DNA of 64,000 nucleotides from Euptelea pleiosperma (Eukaryota; Streptophyta; Magnoliopsida; Ranunculales; Eupteleaceae), in the NCBI GenBank assembly GCA_035048495.1, contig CM068540.1:15794829-15858828 (forward strand), read 5' to 3'. The notes under the pieces were generated by a model that did no database searches, was not told the DNA's origin, and worked only from the letters and a program-made list of their open reading frames with translations. Positions 36,901 to 42,540 of this stretch are shown in pieces (position 1 is the stretch's first letter; each line of letters starts with the position of its first letter). Both the position numbers and the translations under genes were made by a program.

Positions 36901-37678
36901 CTATTATACGATTTTGAGCAGTAACTAGTAAGCTATCTAATTTCGGCTCTCAGTGTCTCAGTATTTCAGATGCCTGAGACAATATGTATTGGATGCCATC
37001 GATCTTGTGTTTGATAGTCAATATAGTTGTTTGTTGTGATATAATAAGTCACTGAGTATTTCATGCATGTTTTATCATTTCCTGAAATATTAGACCATGT
37101 ATTATACATTTTTGCATTAATTTTCTCATCATCATACTATGCCTTATCCCAACTATTTGGGGTTGTTAAGAATCTTAGCCATTAACACGAATCTTATTCA
37201 CTAAATTAAAAAGTTTAGAGAGTTCCTGCAAATTATTATTTTGCAATAACTCTCCAAACTTCCCTAATTGAAGGAACTTTTTCATGTATATCCTAAACTT
37301 CACTAAATTAATTTAGAGTTTTTACTAACCGAAGTTTATGGTGAAGTCGAAGTTTAGTACCTTGACAGGAGCTTTAGGGGTTTAACGCCTTGACCTTAGC
37401 TTCATCTATAAAAACATCCAGTGATCTTTATAGAAGTATGAGTTAACTTAAGCCGTCACCATGTGCTGGTCTCCTTGAATTTAATGAAGTCTCAATTCTG
37501 TTATCTTCTGATCTGGATTATGATCATGCTGAATTGAGATCTCAAGCTTATCATGTCTTTTGTCTTGAATGTAGGGGATGCAATTGTACTTAGTCCAGGT
37601 TGTGCAAGCTTTGATGAGTTCAGAAATTTTGAGCACAGAGGGAAGGTCTTTCAGGAATTGGCCTTTTCATCCTACTAA
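975..37678 (+). CDS. murD: MurD homologue (UDP-N-acetylmuramoyl-L-alanine:D-glutamate ligase-like), 12 exons visible, 5' end outside window
   Basis: MurD adds D-glutamate to UDP-MurNAc-L-alanine using ATP. Plant homologues are plastid-type proteins of the cyanobacterial-derived peptidoglycan pathway, needed for chloroplast division in moss and of unclear role in many seed plants. Exons: 975-1079, 1186-1329, 1888-2004, 2597-2707, 2920-2982, 3069-3195, 3629-3711, 3821-4037, 6284-6411, 14252-14330, 14513-14620, 37575-37678. All junctions keep frame and all acceptors are AG. Motifs in order: Rossmann start [18 protein letters not shown] loop [27 protein letters not shown], a Lys in AVTKCR at the carbamylated-lysine position, [29 protein letters not shown], and the C-terminal domain ending [18 protein letters not shown], then stop at 37676-37678. 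About 461 codons are visible. The transit peptide and first strand are missing, so the start is upstream. The exon 10-11 junction is three residues shorter than I expect from the family. Confidence 0.93.
2708..2919 (+). other. murD intron with GC donor (GC-AG)
   Basis: Exon 4 ends ...PIYQ at 2707 and the next bases are GCAACT. The following exon starts at 2920 after TTTGCAG and reads [10 protein letters not shown]. The frame and the family alignment only work with a CAG|GC donor. I see no GT nearby that preserves the conserved residues. GC-AG introns are a known minor class of U2 introns. Confidence 0.75.
4038..6283 (+). other. murD intron of 2.2 kb
   Basis: The donor is GTAAGT at 4038 and the acceptor CAG at 6281-6283. 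It is AT-rich, without a supportable gene. It contains degenerate GGTATCG/GATACC-rich sequence (about 4365-4790) and a foldback element at 5366-5552. Confidence 0.7.
5366..5552. mobile_element. Small foldback/MITE-like element
   Basis: The ends are imperfectly inverted: CATGGTTCAAAG at the left and CTTTAAACCATG at the right. The interior is full of GAGAC/GTCTC words (CTTGGCTGAGACATCTCGGTC), which is self-complementary. Similar GAGAC-rich patches occur at about 10571-10905 and 24110-24260. No clear target duplication. Family uncertain. Confidence 0.45.
6284..6411 (+). CDS. murD: murD exon 9 (isolated between two long introns)
   Basis: This exon encodes [20 protein letters not shown] and [16 protein letters not shown], the MurD stretch that binds UDP-MurNAc-peptide and leads into the C-terminal domain. 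Acceptor CAG ends at 6283; donor GTTACT starts at 6412. Phase 1 in, phase 0 out, matching exons 8 and 10. Confidence 0.9.
6516..6532. repeat. Target-site duplication of the LINE, left copy
   Basis: CGACAGGTATAACAGTT, repeated exactly at 10509-10525. Confidence 0.93.
6533..10508 (-). mobile_element. L1-type LINE, 5'-truncated, about 4.0 kb
   Basis: Non-LTR retrotransposon inserted antisense in murD intron 9. Its exact limits are given by a 17-bp duplication on both sides (6516-6532 and 10509-10525), the size expected for target-primed reverse transcription. The 3' end is at 6533, with a short T run on + (about 6531-6536) as the remnant of the A tail. It carries endonuclease, reverse transcriptase and zf-RVT regions but no ORF1, so it is truncated at 10508 or ORF1 was lost. 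Confidence 0.93.
6950..10243 (-). pseudogene. LINE ORF2: AP endonuclease, reverse transcriptase, zf-RVT (broken)
   Basis: ORF2 nicks the target DNA and copies the LINE RNA at the nick. Reading from high to low coordinates: endonuclease motifs IQETKL (about 10120), [10 protein letters not shown] (about 9910), GGDFNVIRF (about 9790) and [12 protein letters not shown] (about 9580). The RT block has [14 protein letters not shown] (about 8900), [20 protein letters not shown] and the catalytic FVDDTMFF (about 8230). A final zinc finger, [18 protein letters not shown], sits near 6985-7040. Damage: a run of 13 C at about 9798-9810 coincides with a frame change in GGGDFN, a stop follows WIRT (8456-8458), another follows VASAK (about 7620), and further breaks follow. 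Not functional as read. Confidence 0.88.
10509..10525. repeat. Target-site duplication of the LINE, right copy
   Basis: Same 17 bases as 6516-6532; this is pre-insertion intron sequence. Confidence 0.93.
10526..10993. other. Intronic non-coding sequence
   Basis: AT-rich. Contains a GAGAC/GTCTC-type degenerate foldback (about 10571-10905) bounded by ATGGTTTAAAAT and ATTTTAAACCTT. No gene seen. Confidence 0.4.
10999..11310 (+). mobile_element. Complete TRIM (terminal-repeat retrotransposon in miniature), 312 bp
   Basis: Two 119-bp direct repeats (10999-11117 and 11192-11310) start TGTTAG and end TTTAACA, with four differences between them. The first is followed at once by TGGTATCAGAG, the initiator-Met tRNA primer site. 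The 74-bp interior ends in the polypurine tract CTGAGGGGGAG directly before the second LTR. The 5-bp duplication ATTAG lies at 10994-10998 and 11311-11315. There is no coding capacity, so mobilisation would need enzymes from an autonomous copia element. Confidence 0.94.
11118..11128 (+). promoter_or_regulatory. Primer-binding site of the TRIM
   Basis: TGGTATCAGAG abuts the 5' LTR and is complementary to the 3' end of initiator methionine tRNA. Confidence 0.9.
11707..12061 (+). mobile_element. Solo LTR, 355 bp
   Basis: It starts TGTTGGATTC and ends CAACAACA, and is flanked by the exact 5-bp duplication GTTAG (11702-11706 and 12062-12066). A TATAAATA box lies near 11920, followed by a CT-rich leader-like end, as in copia LTRs. 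No internal region or second LTR is present, so it probably formed by LTR-LTR recombination. Confidence 0.9.
12067..14251. other. Rest of murD intron 9
   Basis: About 2.2 kb without a supportable gene. The 12660-13660 part has moderately repetitive, GGGCC-containing sequence that may be an old retroelement, but no domain can be read. Confidence 0.5.
14252..14620 (+). CDS. murD: murD exons 10 and 11
   Basis: Exon 10 (14252-14330) reads [19 protein letters not shown]. Exon 11 (14513-14620) reads [19 protein letters not shown] and ends [12 protein letters not shown] plus one base of a Gly codon. The donor GTTTGT at 14621 opens the 22.9-kb intron. The Gly codon is completed by GG at 37575-37576, giving [12 protein letters not shown], the expected MurD order. 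Confidence 0.88.
14733..14760. repeat. Telomere-like TTAGGG/TTTAGGG run inside an LTR
   Basis: Several head-to-tail TTAGGG units follow GATTTAGGG. The same kind of run is in the LTR at 15991-16202 (about 16000-16025) and, as CCTAACCC, in both LTRs of the intact copia. It belongs to the LTR, not to a chromosome end. Confidence 0.8.
15021..15602 (-). pseudogene. Copia RT end and RNase H fragment
   Basis: An open stretch of 193 codons contains [30 protein letters not shown], the RNase H motifs [17 protein letters not shown] and [13 protein letters not shown], and [18 protein letters not shown]. It is closely similar to residues about 1255-1450 of the intact polyprotein at 18557. The N-terminal polyprotein is missing and the C-terminus goes out of frame ([14 protein letters not shown]). 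Confidence 0.9.
16203..17175. other. Intronic non-coding sequence
   Basis: No gene seen. The part 16958-17070 (ACAACTCATAAGTGGATGGG to ATACCGTCTTTCCAAG) has a diverged direct copy at 23343-23447, on the other side of the intact copia element. Confidence 0.5.
17176..17485 (-). pseudogene. Nuclear plastid DNA: joined pieces of 16S and 23S rRNA
   Basis: On the - strand, 17176-17275 matches the 3' part of plastid 16S rRNA (GCCGGAATCGCTAGTAATCG-like, GGCTGCAACACGCCTGCATG, GAGCTAACCCC). A shorter piece around 17285-17318 matches an earlier 16S segment (GGTGGTGCATGGCTATCCTC). From about 17315 to 17485 the sequence matches plastid 23S (GACAGGGGAGCTGACGACCA, ACCATGTATGGGGGCTGACG, GGTCGCAGTGACCAAGCC). 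These pieces are far apart in a plastid genome, so this is a rearranged, diverged NUPT and not a working rRNA gene. Confidence 0.85.
17570..17798 (+). repeat. 5' LTR of the intact copia
   Basis: Starts TGTTATCATATACG, ends near AATTCAAC. Contains an AT-rich TATA-like stretch (ACATAAATAAG, about 17668), a CT-rich leader and telomere-like CCTAACCC units (about 17757-17785). Confidence 0.92.
17801..17813 (+). promoter_or_regulatory. Primer-binding site
   Basis: TGGTATCAGAGCC, complementary to initiator Met tRNA, two or three bases after the LTR. Confidence 0.92.
18557..22981 (+). CDS. Copia gag-pol polyprotein, intact, 1474 aa
   Basis: Single ORF encoding everything for copia retrotransposition in virus-like particles. 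Gag core (UBN2-type) is about residues 40-260. Zinc knuckle [14 protein letters not shown] is near 304. Aspartic protease [13 protein letters not shown] is near 406. Integrase has its HHCC part ([17 protein letters not shown]) and the D-D-E core in HSDVWGPS (about 601), TDQGGEY (about 665) and AERKMRHL (about 701). RT has [29 protein letters not shown] and catalytic YVDD (about 1157). RNase H has [17 protein letters not shown] (about 1318), [13 protein letters not shown] and LYCDNKAAI. No stop or frameshift. The start ATGGCAGACCC is the first in frame after the leader. Length is typical for a copia polyprotein; intactness and identical LTRs suggest recent insertion. Confidence 0.97.
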   Translation: MADPSPPVVTPPSLPSPSGSDVSTDVPSTGIGGPMVHHLAYENPSLQITSVKLDGKNYLRWAQAARLFIGGRGKLGHTTGDTVEPPKTDPSYRQWQTDDLTVMSWLLNSMEPDISESFLFMRTAQEVWEITEKTYSQQQNTGRAFQLRQTISHFRQGEKSLSQYYTALRTLWQELDHYYSYQPLNPSEVAPFRRYIEKGRIFDFLAGLNPSYELARVQILSSRMDLPSLSEVYAYLQSEESRRISLQSEHPLLERSALAASPAYQPQQLQQPSRGISHQPTSAPSYAPTGSSPGKSLPRERPKCDFCGKLGHVRAKCWKLHGRPSQPASSSAHTVSVDSSAPFPGQALASPLPSAPPSGFSATEYAGLRRLLQQLDGPSAISSTSFAQSGNTRLAHHVSLPSSSPTWIIDSGASEHMTGLSSLFSTYSICSGRDKVKTADGTLSSVSGKGNILPSPQLLLSSVLHVPRFTSNLLSVSALTKSLNCSVTFSPTSCVFQDLETRRTIGTGHEAHGLYLLDGRLPEPTALQSSASSSSRIDVVLSWHARLGHVSFQYLKLLFPSLFVSVSFSALHCETCELSKHCRSNYPSRGNRSSTCFDIVHSDVWGPSPTTSIFGFRYFVSFVDDHTRCTWVYLMKTKDEVHSIFKGFHKMIQTQYGISIKVLRTDQGGEYMFGGLQHYLIDHGICHQNSCSYTPQQNGVAERKMRHLTEIARSLLIGSQVPKSYWSDAVLTAAYLTNRIPSRVLNFQSPIQVLVPGSPLFTIPPRIFGCVCYVHILGPHRTKLDPKALKCVFLGYSSTHKGYKCYHPSSGKKFVCMDVTFREELSFFSPTSLQGESRSEERWTVPLPAISLSPPLEFESSLPTHITSGIDSTPGAQKELKVYSRREKATADPVPVVPTLDPGNPPPLSMPVISPSTDASDLPIALRKGVRSCTQHPLSNFVSYDALSPSYKAFITSLSTIPIPSSVAEGLAQPRWKAAMIEEMKALDKNGTWELVDLPRGKKPVGCRWVFTVKHKADGSIEKYKARLVAKGYTQTYGIDYVETFAPVAKMNSIRVLLSVAANQEWPLHQLDVKNAFLHGDLHEEVYMVPPPGFTPPGQSSKVCRLKKALYGLKQSPRAWFERFTLAVKKLGYTQSQADHTLFVKHQGKNTTALIVYVDDIILTGNDTAEVAKLKLQLAEEFETKDLGPLKYFLGIEVARSSQGIFISQRKYVLDLLQDSGRLGTKPVETPIEQNHQLADASGELLQDVGSFQRLIGRLIYLSLTRPDIAYAVSVISQYMHSPRGVHLEAAHRILRYLKSAPGRGLLFEKNGHMRIEAYTDADWAGAKDDRRSTSGYCTFVGGNLVTWRSKKQPVVARSSAEAEFRAMAHGLCEMLWLKVLVAELGFPVSGSVSLYCDNKAAISIAHNPVQHDRAKHIEVDRHFIREKIISGAVCTPFVKTDEQVADVFTKGVPSWQLHKCLCKLGMRDIYAPT
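22989..23218 (+). repeat. 3' LTR of the intact copia
   Basis: Identical by eye to 17570-17798 and preceded by TTGAGGGGGAG. Confidence 0.92.
23219..23555. other. Non-coding flank with diverged repeats
   Basis: Includes the second copy (23343-23447) of the 16958-17070 sequence. A shorter motif, GATATATCTCCTTAGTA followed by CCAAATTCAAA, occurs twice (about 23307 and 23490). Confidence 0.5.
23560..24430 (-). mobile_element. Degenerate copia remnant
   Basis: On the - strand, 24236-24424 reads [12 protein letters not shown] and [10 protein letters not shown], the RNase H SW-RSKKQ and AEYRAMA motifs, with stops around them. A polypurine-tract-like ACTCCCCATTAAG (+) at about 23812 and an AG/CT-rich 23570-23810 stretch would be the 3' LTR. 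A GAGAC-rich foldback fragment (about 24110-24260) seems to interrupt it. Older than the two other copia elements. Confidence 0.6.
24776..24780. repeat. Target duplication GTTAC, left copy
   Basis: Matches 28256-28260 at the other end of the copia element. Confidence 0.9.
24998..27546 (-). pseudogene. Copia pol (integrase, RT, RNase H), broken
   Basis: From high to low: integrase end ([17 protein letters not shown], 27400-27340), [12 protein letters not shown] and [18 protein letters not shown] (27150-27030), RT ([38 protein letters not shown] near 25945), [32 protein letters not shown] and the C-terminus ending IDIFVPA at 24998. Several frame shifts and stops (for example around 25560-25660, 25900, 26365-26500 and 27100-27180) split it. 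Protease and the integrase N-terminus are missing. Confidence 0.9.
27490..27800 (+). pseudogene. Copia gag fragment in inverted orientation
   Basis: The + strand reads [49 protein letters not shown] and [11 protein letters not shown], the UBN2 gag core, with stops inside. The rest of the element's pol and both LTRs point the other way. This means either an inversion inside the element or insertion of gag from another copy. Confidence 0.82.
28598..28602. repeat. Target duplication CTAGG, left copy
   Basis: Matches 33068-33072 at the other end of the palindrome. Confidence 0.88.
28603..33067. mobile_element. 4.46-kb palindromic element with 2.1-2.2-kb arms
   Basis: The left arm (28603-30843) and right arm (30971-33067) are diverged reverse complements around a 127-bp spacer. 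Ends are TCTAGACACTCC at the left and GGGTGTCTACA at the right, so each arm begins T(G)TAGACACYCC like an LTR. The flanks carry the 5-bp duplication CTAGG (28598-28602, 33068-33072). The spacer holds GTGGAGTCGCCAACTGTG, a motif I associate with gypsy LTR/leader junctions. No coding sequence. Best read as two gypsy-type LTRs joined head to head, or a foldback element made from one. Confidence 0.85.
29860..30440. repeat. Degenerate approximately 165-bp tandem repeats in the left arm
   Basis: About four units (29860, 30045, 30205, 30370), each with CTAACAATGTAACCACATGG then GAAGGCTAAGCCACCCTA and a T-rich tail. The same units recur inverted in the right arm at about 31395, 31520, 31665 and 31835. 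Confidence 0.8.
33069..34032 (+). pseudogene. Gypsy gag, main fragment
   Basis: Retrotransposon gag core (about 33075-33480) and zinc knuckle CX2CX4HX4C (about 33742-33786), followed by [20 protein letters not shown]. Broken by stops (for example 33421) and by the MITE at 34033. Confidence 0.85.
34033..34572. mobile_element. hAT-type MITE, 540 bp
   Basis: Terminal inverted repeats CAGTGTTTTTAAA and TTTAAAAACACTG. The 8-bp duplication is GTGAGAAC (34025-34032) and GCGAGAAC (34573-34580), one mismatch. The subterminal GAGGCTTACGCCTC words are inverted within themselves. The 8-bp duplication and CAG-type ends are hAT hallmarks. No transposase. Confidence 0.9.
34887..36068 (+). mobile_element. 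LINE fragment, 5'-truncated and internally deleted
   Basis: Starts inside RT ([37 protein letters not shown]). It then jumps at about 35045 to the post-RT region ([33 protein letters not shown]), the zinc finger [15 protein letters not shown] (about 35522-35570), [15 protein letters not shown] and [10 protein letters not shown]. It ends in TATAAAAAAAAATT at 36055-36068, the A tail. Frames shift several times. It directly abuts the gypsy remnant. Confidence 0.87.
36069..37574. other. End of murD intron 11
   Basis: About 1.5 kb of AT-rich sequence without a supportable gene, up to the acceptor TGAATGTAG at 37566-37574. Confidence 0.6.
37575..37678 (+). CDS. murD: murD last exon, 22,954 bp from the previous one
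   Basis: After acceptor GTAG it reads [18 protein letters not shown] and [16 protein letters not shown], then TAA. This is the C-terminus of MurD (bacterial counterpart: LLSPACASLD and KNFEQRG). The split Gly codon fits the phase left by exon 11. The neighbouring ATG frame (37578) is out of frame and not a gene. Confidence 0.9.
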
Positions 37679-38704
37679 TTTTGACTGTCACGAATTTCAT
37701 TTTCCCCTAACATGGTACGCTTTGTTTGCTCAAATAGCAATTGAATGCTTCCGTAGTGCAAATGGCAACCCTTTGTAGAATCTAACGTACCCATGAGGTA
37801 GATGGTAGGATGGTAGACCCACCTCAAATCAGCATATGTGGCTCACATGCAGGGAAGTCCACTTAGCATTCAACGGCTCCTACCCTGCATATGGGTTATG
37901 CTTGCTCTTACGACGTTGGTAGACCATTCTTGGGGTCTATTTGATGGGTACTGAGATGTCTTTTTTAAATTTCTTTTATTTTATATACAGAACCAGATAT
38001 ATAAGAGTACTCGAAACAGAAATTGGCACATAAGAAGTTGAATGATATTACTAAAAAAGGTTATGGTGTCACTGAAAAAAAAAATTGATGGTCAGGAATT
38101 GCACATTCCCAGAAATCGCCATGTACAAAGAAGAAAAAGATTATTATATTCAATTGTCCTGAGTTTGTACATGGCGATTTTTAGGAGTGTATCATTTTTC
38201 ACTGCAATCCCTGACCATAAAAAATTCTCTAATGTCACCTGTTGTTGGACGCAAAAAAGGGTACAAGCTCCAATGAGATTCTGCAATGTGTAACAGAGAA
38301 ACCAGGAAACTTAGCAACTGGTCTCCCTCTTGTTTTTGTAAATTTTATTTCAAACCATTGGTCTATCTCTCTCTCCTCTCTTCTCTCTTCACAGATCAGA
38401 TTTGATCTGATATACACTATCTGATTTGTGATTCTCTCTATAGAACAGATCTGACCGCGTGAAGTTTTCTCTTTTGATTGTTCTAAAGCAGATCTTGCTT
38501 AAATTTGATAACGATCTTTTCTTCATTTTTTTTCTTCCTTGCAAAGATGAGACTTTGTAGGTCCTGTGGAATTTGGAGGGATTTTAAAATGAGGTTTTAA
38601 AACGGAAGCGTAACAATAGTCCTTCTGAGACTCCTTTTTTGTTAGTTCAGATTCCTTTGAATCGCCTCTTCTATGTTTTCTTCTTCAGTATATTTGTTTT
38701 GGCT
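37679..38704. other. murD 3' UTR and intergenic sequence
   Basis: No further ORF is convincing. It contains a small foldback at 38087-38222 and a CT-rich stretch at about 38360-38400. Confidence 0.5.
38087..38222. repeat. Small foldback of about 135 bp
   Basis: Two inverted matches: ATGGTCAGGAATTGCA against TGCAATCCCTGACCAT, and AAATCGCCATGTACAAA against TTTGTACATGGCGATTT. Could be a short MITE or a hairpin RNA; no target duplication identified. Confidence 0.55.
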
Positions 38705-39038
38705 CAGGCTCCAGTTACAGGACACAATATGAGCCACGTGGCACACTATTAGAGGACGCTGACCGAATGGATGTTTGGCCAATCCCTAGGTGGACCTACA
38801 AACCAAAAGCAGCCTGATTAGTGATTTATAGGCGTTGGATTGGACTTATTTTCATGGGTTAATCTCAACTGTGGAATTTGAGCAGTATTTGAGGTACAAA
38901 GACCCAACGCCTAGAAATCACTAATCACGCTGATTTTTGGTTTGTAGATCCATCTAGGGATTGGCCAAACATACATACGGTCAAAGTCCTCTAAGAGTGA
39001 GCCACGTGGCTCCTATTGTGTCCTGTAACCGGAGCCTG
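38705..39038. mobile_element. MITE of 334 bp
   Basis: Terminal inverted repeats CAGGCTCCAGTTACAGGACA at 38705 and TGTCCTGTAACCGGAGCCTG ending at 39038. The pairing continues inward through GAGCCACGTGGC at both ends and ATCACTAATCA-like sequence further in. No coding sequence. I could not match the flanks as a target duplication, so the superfamily is open. Confidence 0.78.
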
Positions 39039-40127
39039 TCATTTTAGGGCGGTAACTGGAGCCCGACCCATTTGTTTTTCCTCTTCAATATCTTCTTTCT
39101 TTCCTAAACCTATTCATATTCATCTTCATTCACGTAATTTTTTGTTCATTTTGCTTTTGTTTCTTTTGATAGATTTTGCCCAGCAGAGAAGAAAAGGGTT
39201 ACCTTGGTAGCCCATGACTCTTCTTCCAGGTGGCATGATCTTATTGGAGTTGGACAAGCGTCCAACTACCGGTGACCTTATAAGAACCTACTAGCATACT
39301 CAAAACTGAACTCTTTAGATACTGTGAGATGCAGTCCTGAGGATGTGAGTTGTTCGTGAAGACATTATTTGTTTGAACCTGAGAAACCGTGTCTAGTCAT
39401 GCATCCTCTAAACTTCTGTTCTTTTGTTAGGTTGAGAAAGAATGTGTTTATGTGCTTGTGTTGTGTAGGAGGGATTTGTATAACAACTCATTAGATGAAC
39501 TTGTTAGATCTTCATTGCTTTTAGAAGGATTAAGTTTGAGAAGATAAGTTAACCCATCAGAATCAAGGGGGCGATTTGAATAGTTTATGATATTTGGGAA
39601 ACTTCTGTACACTTTTAGGATTCTGTAATGTCTTTCTTGCTTGTAATATTCACTCTGAATACTCCATTACTTGGTAATTGTTGGATCAGATCTTTCTCCA
39701 TTTTCATTGGAAGTTGGAACTATAGTTGGCAAATCTCTGTTTAAAACCTGACTTCTTGAAAAAAAAACCTCTTTCGAAAAACCATTTCAAATCATGGTGT
39801 TTTCAAAACACCGTGATAAAAACACACACGAAATATTCAATAATCCGAAACAACCCCGTAATTTTAAATTTTTCAAAAAATCTCATGAATAAAATTCATT
39901 CTTGTTTTAAAAATTAAAGAATAGTTTTTTTTTATAATATATTTCACCATTTTTTATGTTTAAAAAAATATTAACAGATTTCTACGCATTTGAAAACCTT
40001 GATAAATGAGAAATATTTATGAAAATTATTAGTATTGCTTATATTACTTGGATTTAAGTGAAATATCATATAACTTCGGTTCTATTATACTTATAATACC
40101 ACCCAATCTATATACATTTTGGGCATA

Positions 40128-40130
<3 letters not shown>

Positions 40131-40172
<42 letters not shown>
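40131..40172. repeat. (AT)n microsatellite
   Basis: About 21 uninterrupted AT units. Confidence 0.97.
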
Positions 40173-40180
<8 letters not shown>

Positions 40181-41001
40181 TTTTCTGAGTGCGTAGTTTT
40201 GGACTAAAAAAGCATTAAACCTGAAGTCCTCAACTTATCGATCTTTTGATGTTCTCGTATTTTTTACCGCGTTTTTACTCCAATTTTTTGAACCCAAATT
40301 GTTTTAAACTCGCTTTTTTCAATGGGCGGATTTTGGCCGCATCATGAATCCATGATTTGCTAACTATGGTTGGAACTACATCCACTGTTACCTCTTGTTA
40401 AACATGGGAATCTGTCTTGTGAGGAGATTTTAAGTGTTTGTTGGTGGTAAGACTAGCTTTACGCTTTTATATAAAGCTTAGCTGTGTTAGAGGTGACCTG
40501 GGTTCACAACAGGGGTTGTGGTCATTAGGTCAACAACTCCATTGGATTGTACATCCTTGAGATACATGTCAGGACAAATGTTTGAACTGATGTGGATCTT
40601 GACGCTTTACTATCCAATGGGTTTGACTTGACGTCTGCAACAAATTTTATTTTCCTTTTTTTATTTTTCCTTTTCAAGTAACGCATGAGCAGTTGGTGTT
40701 CACTTGAACTATCTCCTCTGTTTTTAGAAGTTTTTATTTGGATATTTGTTACCAGTGCCATGATCTGCAGCAATGGAAGTTCTGTCCTGATTCATTGCCC
40801 ATGTTTTGCAGCTACTACGGTGCAATCTTACTTGCCTTCTGACAATTGCCCCGATGGCTCAGTATATGCAGCGCGCGATAGTGTAATTCCATTTTCCTCT
40901 TGTACATGCATGATTATGGATCCAAATTCCAAGTTGCATACATTTTATTTCTTGGAAATGATGCTGTAGTCTTATGCAGGTTGCCCTCATTAGGATAGAG
41001 A

Positions 41002-41060
41002 CCATTGGATGGTCTTCAGGTTTCATGCAATGCGAAACCTGGAGACCATCCAAGGGGTCT
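41002..41060. repeat. Near-perfect 59-bp hairpin
   Basis: Stem arm AGACCATTGGATGGTCTTCA plus GGTTTC pairs with GAAACCTGGAGACCATCC plus AAGGGGTCT across a 7-base loop (ATGCAAT); only a few mismatches in 26 pairs. Confidence 0.75.
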
Positions 41061-41264
41061 GAACCATAGTTTGCAATTTGTAGTGCGGCAAAAATATGGT
41101 ACAGGAAATGTTTGAGTACAATTCAGGTTTGTCATTAAAAATGGGTTTAAACAATCGGCAAAAATAAAATAAAATATTGAATTCTTTTTGTCTTATAAAA
41201 TCTTTTTCATGTTCAAAATTGAATAATCCAGAAATAAATCAGAAAAGTTCACGAATTATTTGGC

Positions 41265-41543
41265 GTACCCACATAGAAGATGAATCAATGTCTGATTTTT
41301 GGTGAGGATGATCTCTACGGTGAGATCATCCTCACAAAAATTCAAATCAACCCGATATTCATAGACTGGTTTATTTTTACCGTGCAACTTGAAAATCATA
41401 TTTGATGGGGTTAGAAATTTCAGAATGGGCTGATTTTTTGTCGGGGTGATTTATATGGTGAGGAGATCATCCTCACCAAAAATCAGCCAGTGGTTCATCT
41501 TCTCTGTGGGTACGACAAAATGGTTGTCCCCCGATCCTGACCC
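41265..41543. mobile_element. MITE, Mutator-like family A (left end truncated?)
   Basis: Inverted ends GTACCCACATAGAAGATGAA and TTCATCTTCTCTGTGGGTAC, then TGATTTTTGGTGAGGATGAT against ATCATCCTCACCAAAAATCA. The right side continues to CCCCCGATCCTGACCC (41543), a terminal sequence that reappears as GGTCAGGATCGG at about 48854, so the left end here seems shortened. Related copies: 54575-54883 and about 48854-48900. Confidence 0.75.
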
Positions 41544-41862
41544 ATAAATAAATAACCATGTTTAAGAAAAAAAGAGAAGAAAACGAAGTAGAAACCTTGT
41601 TCTCATCTCTCTCAAATGAGGAGGAAGGACCTGGAGGAGACAGTTGAAGAAACCTCCCTCAAGTGGGCTTTCACCAAATTTGAGCCCAACTCTATTTTGC
41701 GCACTAAAGCAAACTCAAGCCCACGAGTCTGAACCACAGATCATCAAGCAAACAGGCTATCCCTTCTGTAGTTTTTTTTTTTCGTAGTTTTAATATAGAC
41801 CAACAACCCAGTTGATTGAGTCTTGCTATATCAAGTAACTGAATCTAAAAGTATTAACTAAA

Positions 41863-42065
41863 GGGTCAGGCTCAGGCTCAGGGGACCAACTTTTTTGCAC
41901 CAATAAATGCACGTATGAATCCAACGGTGGTTGTAAGTGCCGAGCTGGCATTCACTTGATTGACATTTTAGCCAAAGCACAACCACCTTAGGATTCTTGT
42001 AATCGACGCCCGAGAGCGTACGTGCATTAACTGGTGCAAAAAAGTTGGTACCCCCAGCCTGACCC
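41863..42065. mobile_element. MITE, 203 bp, Mutator-type
   Basis: Inverted ends GGGTCAGGCTCAGG and CCAGCCTGACCC, extended by GACCAACTTTTTTGCACCA against TGGTGCAAAAAAGTTGGT. The 9-bp duplication is TTAACTAAA (41854-41862) and ATAACTAAA (42066-42074), 8 of 9 identical, which points to the Mutator superfamily. Confidence 0.88.
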
Positions 42066-42074
42066 ATAACTAAA

Positions 42075-42540
42075 TGCCCACTGCTTTCATGTTGAATGCA
42101 TCTGACCACAGAATAAGTTTGTTTTTCGCCTTTCCCTCTGCCCTTCAGCTCCATAAGTCTCTTTATTTCTCCGATTTTTTTTATAGGCCGGAAAGTTGAA
42201 AGAAACTTTATAAGACTTCATATCCGTGTGTTTGGAAGTATAACCTAGGAAAGTTTTCGTTGAAACACTTCTCAGATCTCTCTCAAAAAATGGGAGTCTT
42301 TAAATTTGTAGGGAAGAAGCTCATGTTTAGAAGCATAGTTGCCAGAAAGGAAAACAGGTTCGAGAAATGGTACGAGAAACAGAAACGGAAAATGTCCCCT
42401 AAAATTTCGTGACATGGGAAACGAGTGAGAAGTGTCAAAGGAAACGTCAATGGAAACGGTAAGAGAAATGATTTTGAAACGAATTTGAAACGGTAAGGAA
42501 AATGAGAAATGAGTGAGCTCTTCAATATCGTTGTCTATTT
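42075..42540. other. Intergenic low-complexity sequence
   Basis: Contains a GAAACGG/GAGAAATG-rich patch (42350-42500). No gene seen. Confidence 0.5.

Larger units (their letters stand above)
39039..41264. other. Intergenic, no gene seen
   Basis: AT-rich sequence with an AT microsatellite (40131-40172) and a short hairpin (41002-41060). Possible small ORFs have no recognisable domain. Confidence 0.5.

Noticed and set aside
37578..37778. Separate 66-codon gene starting at ATG 37578
   Set aside because: It is out of frame with the murD last exon, which explains the conserved sequence.
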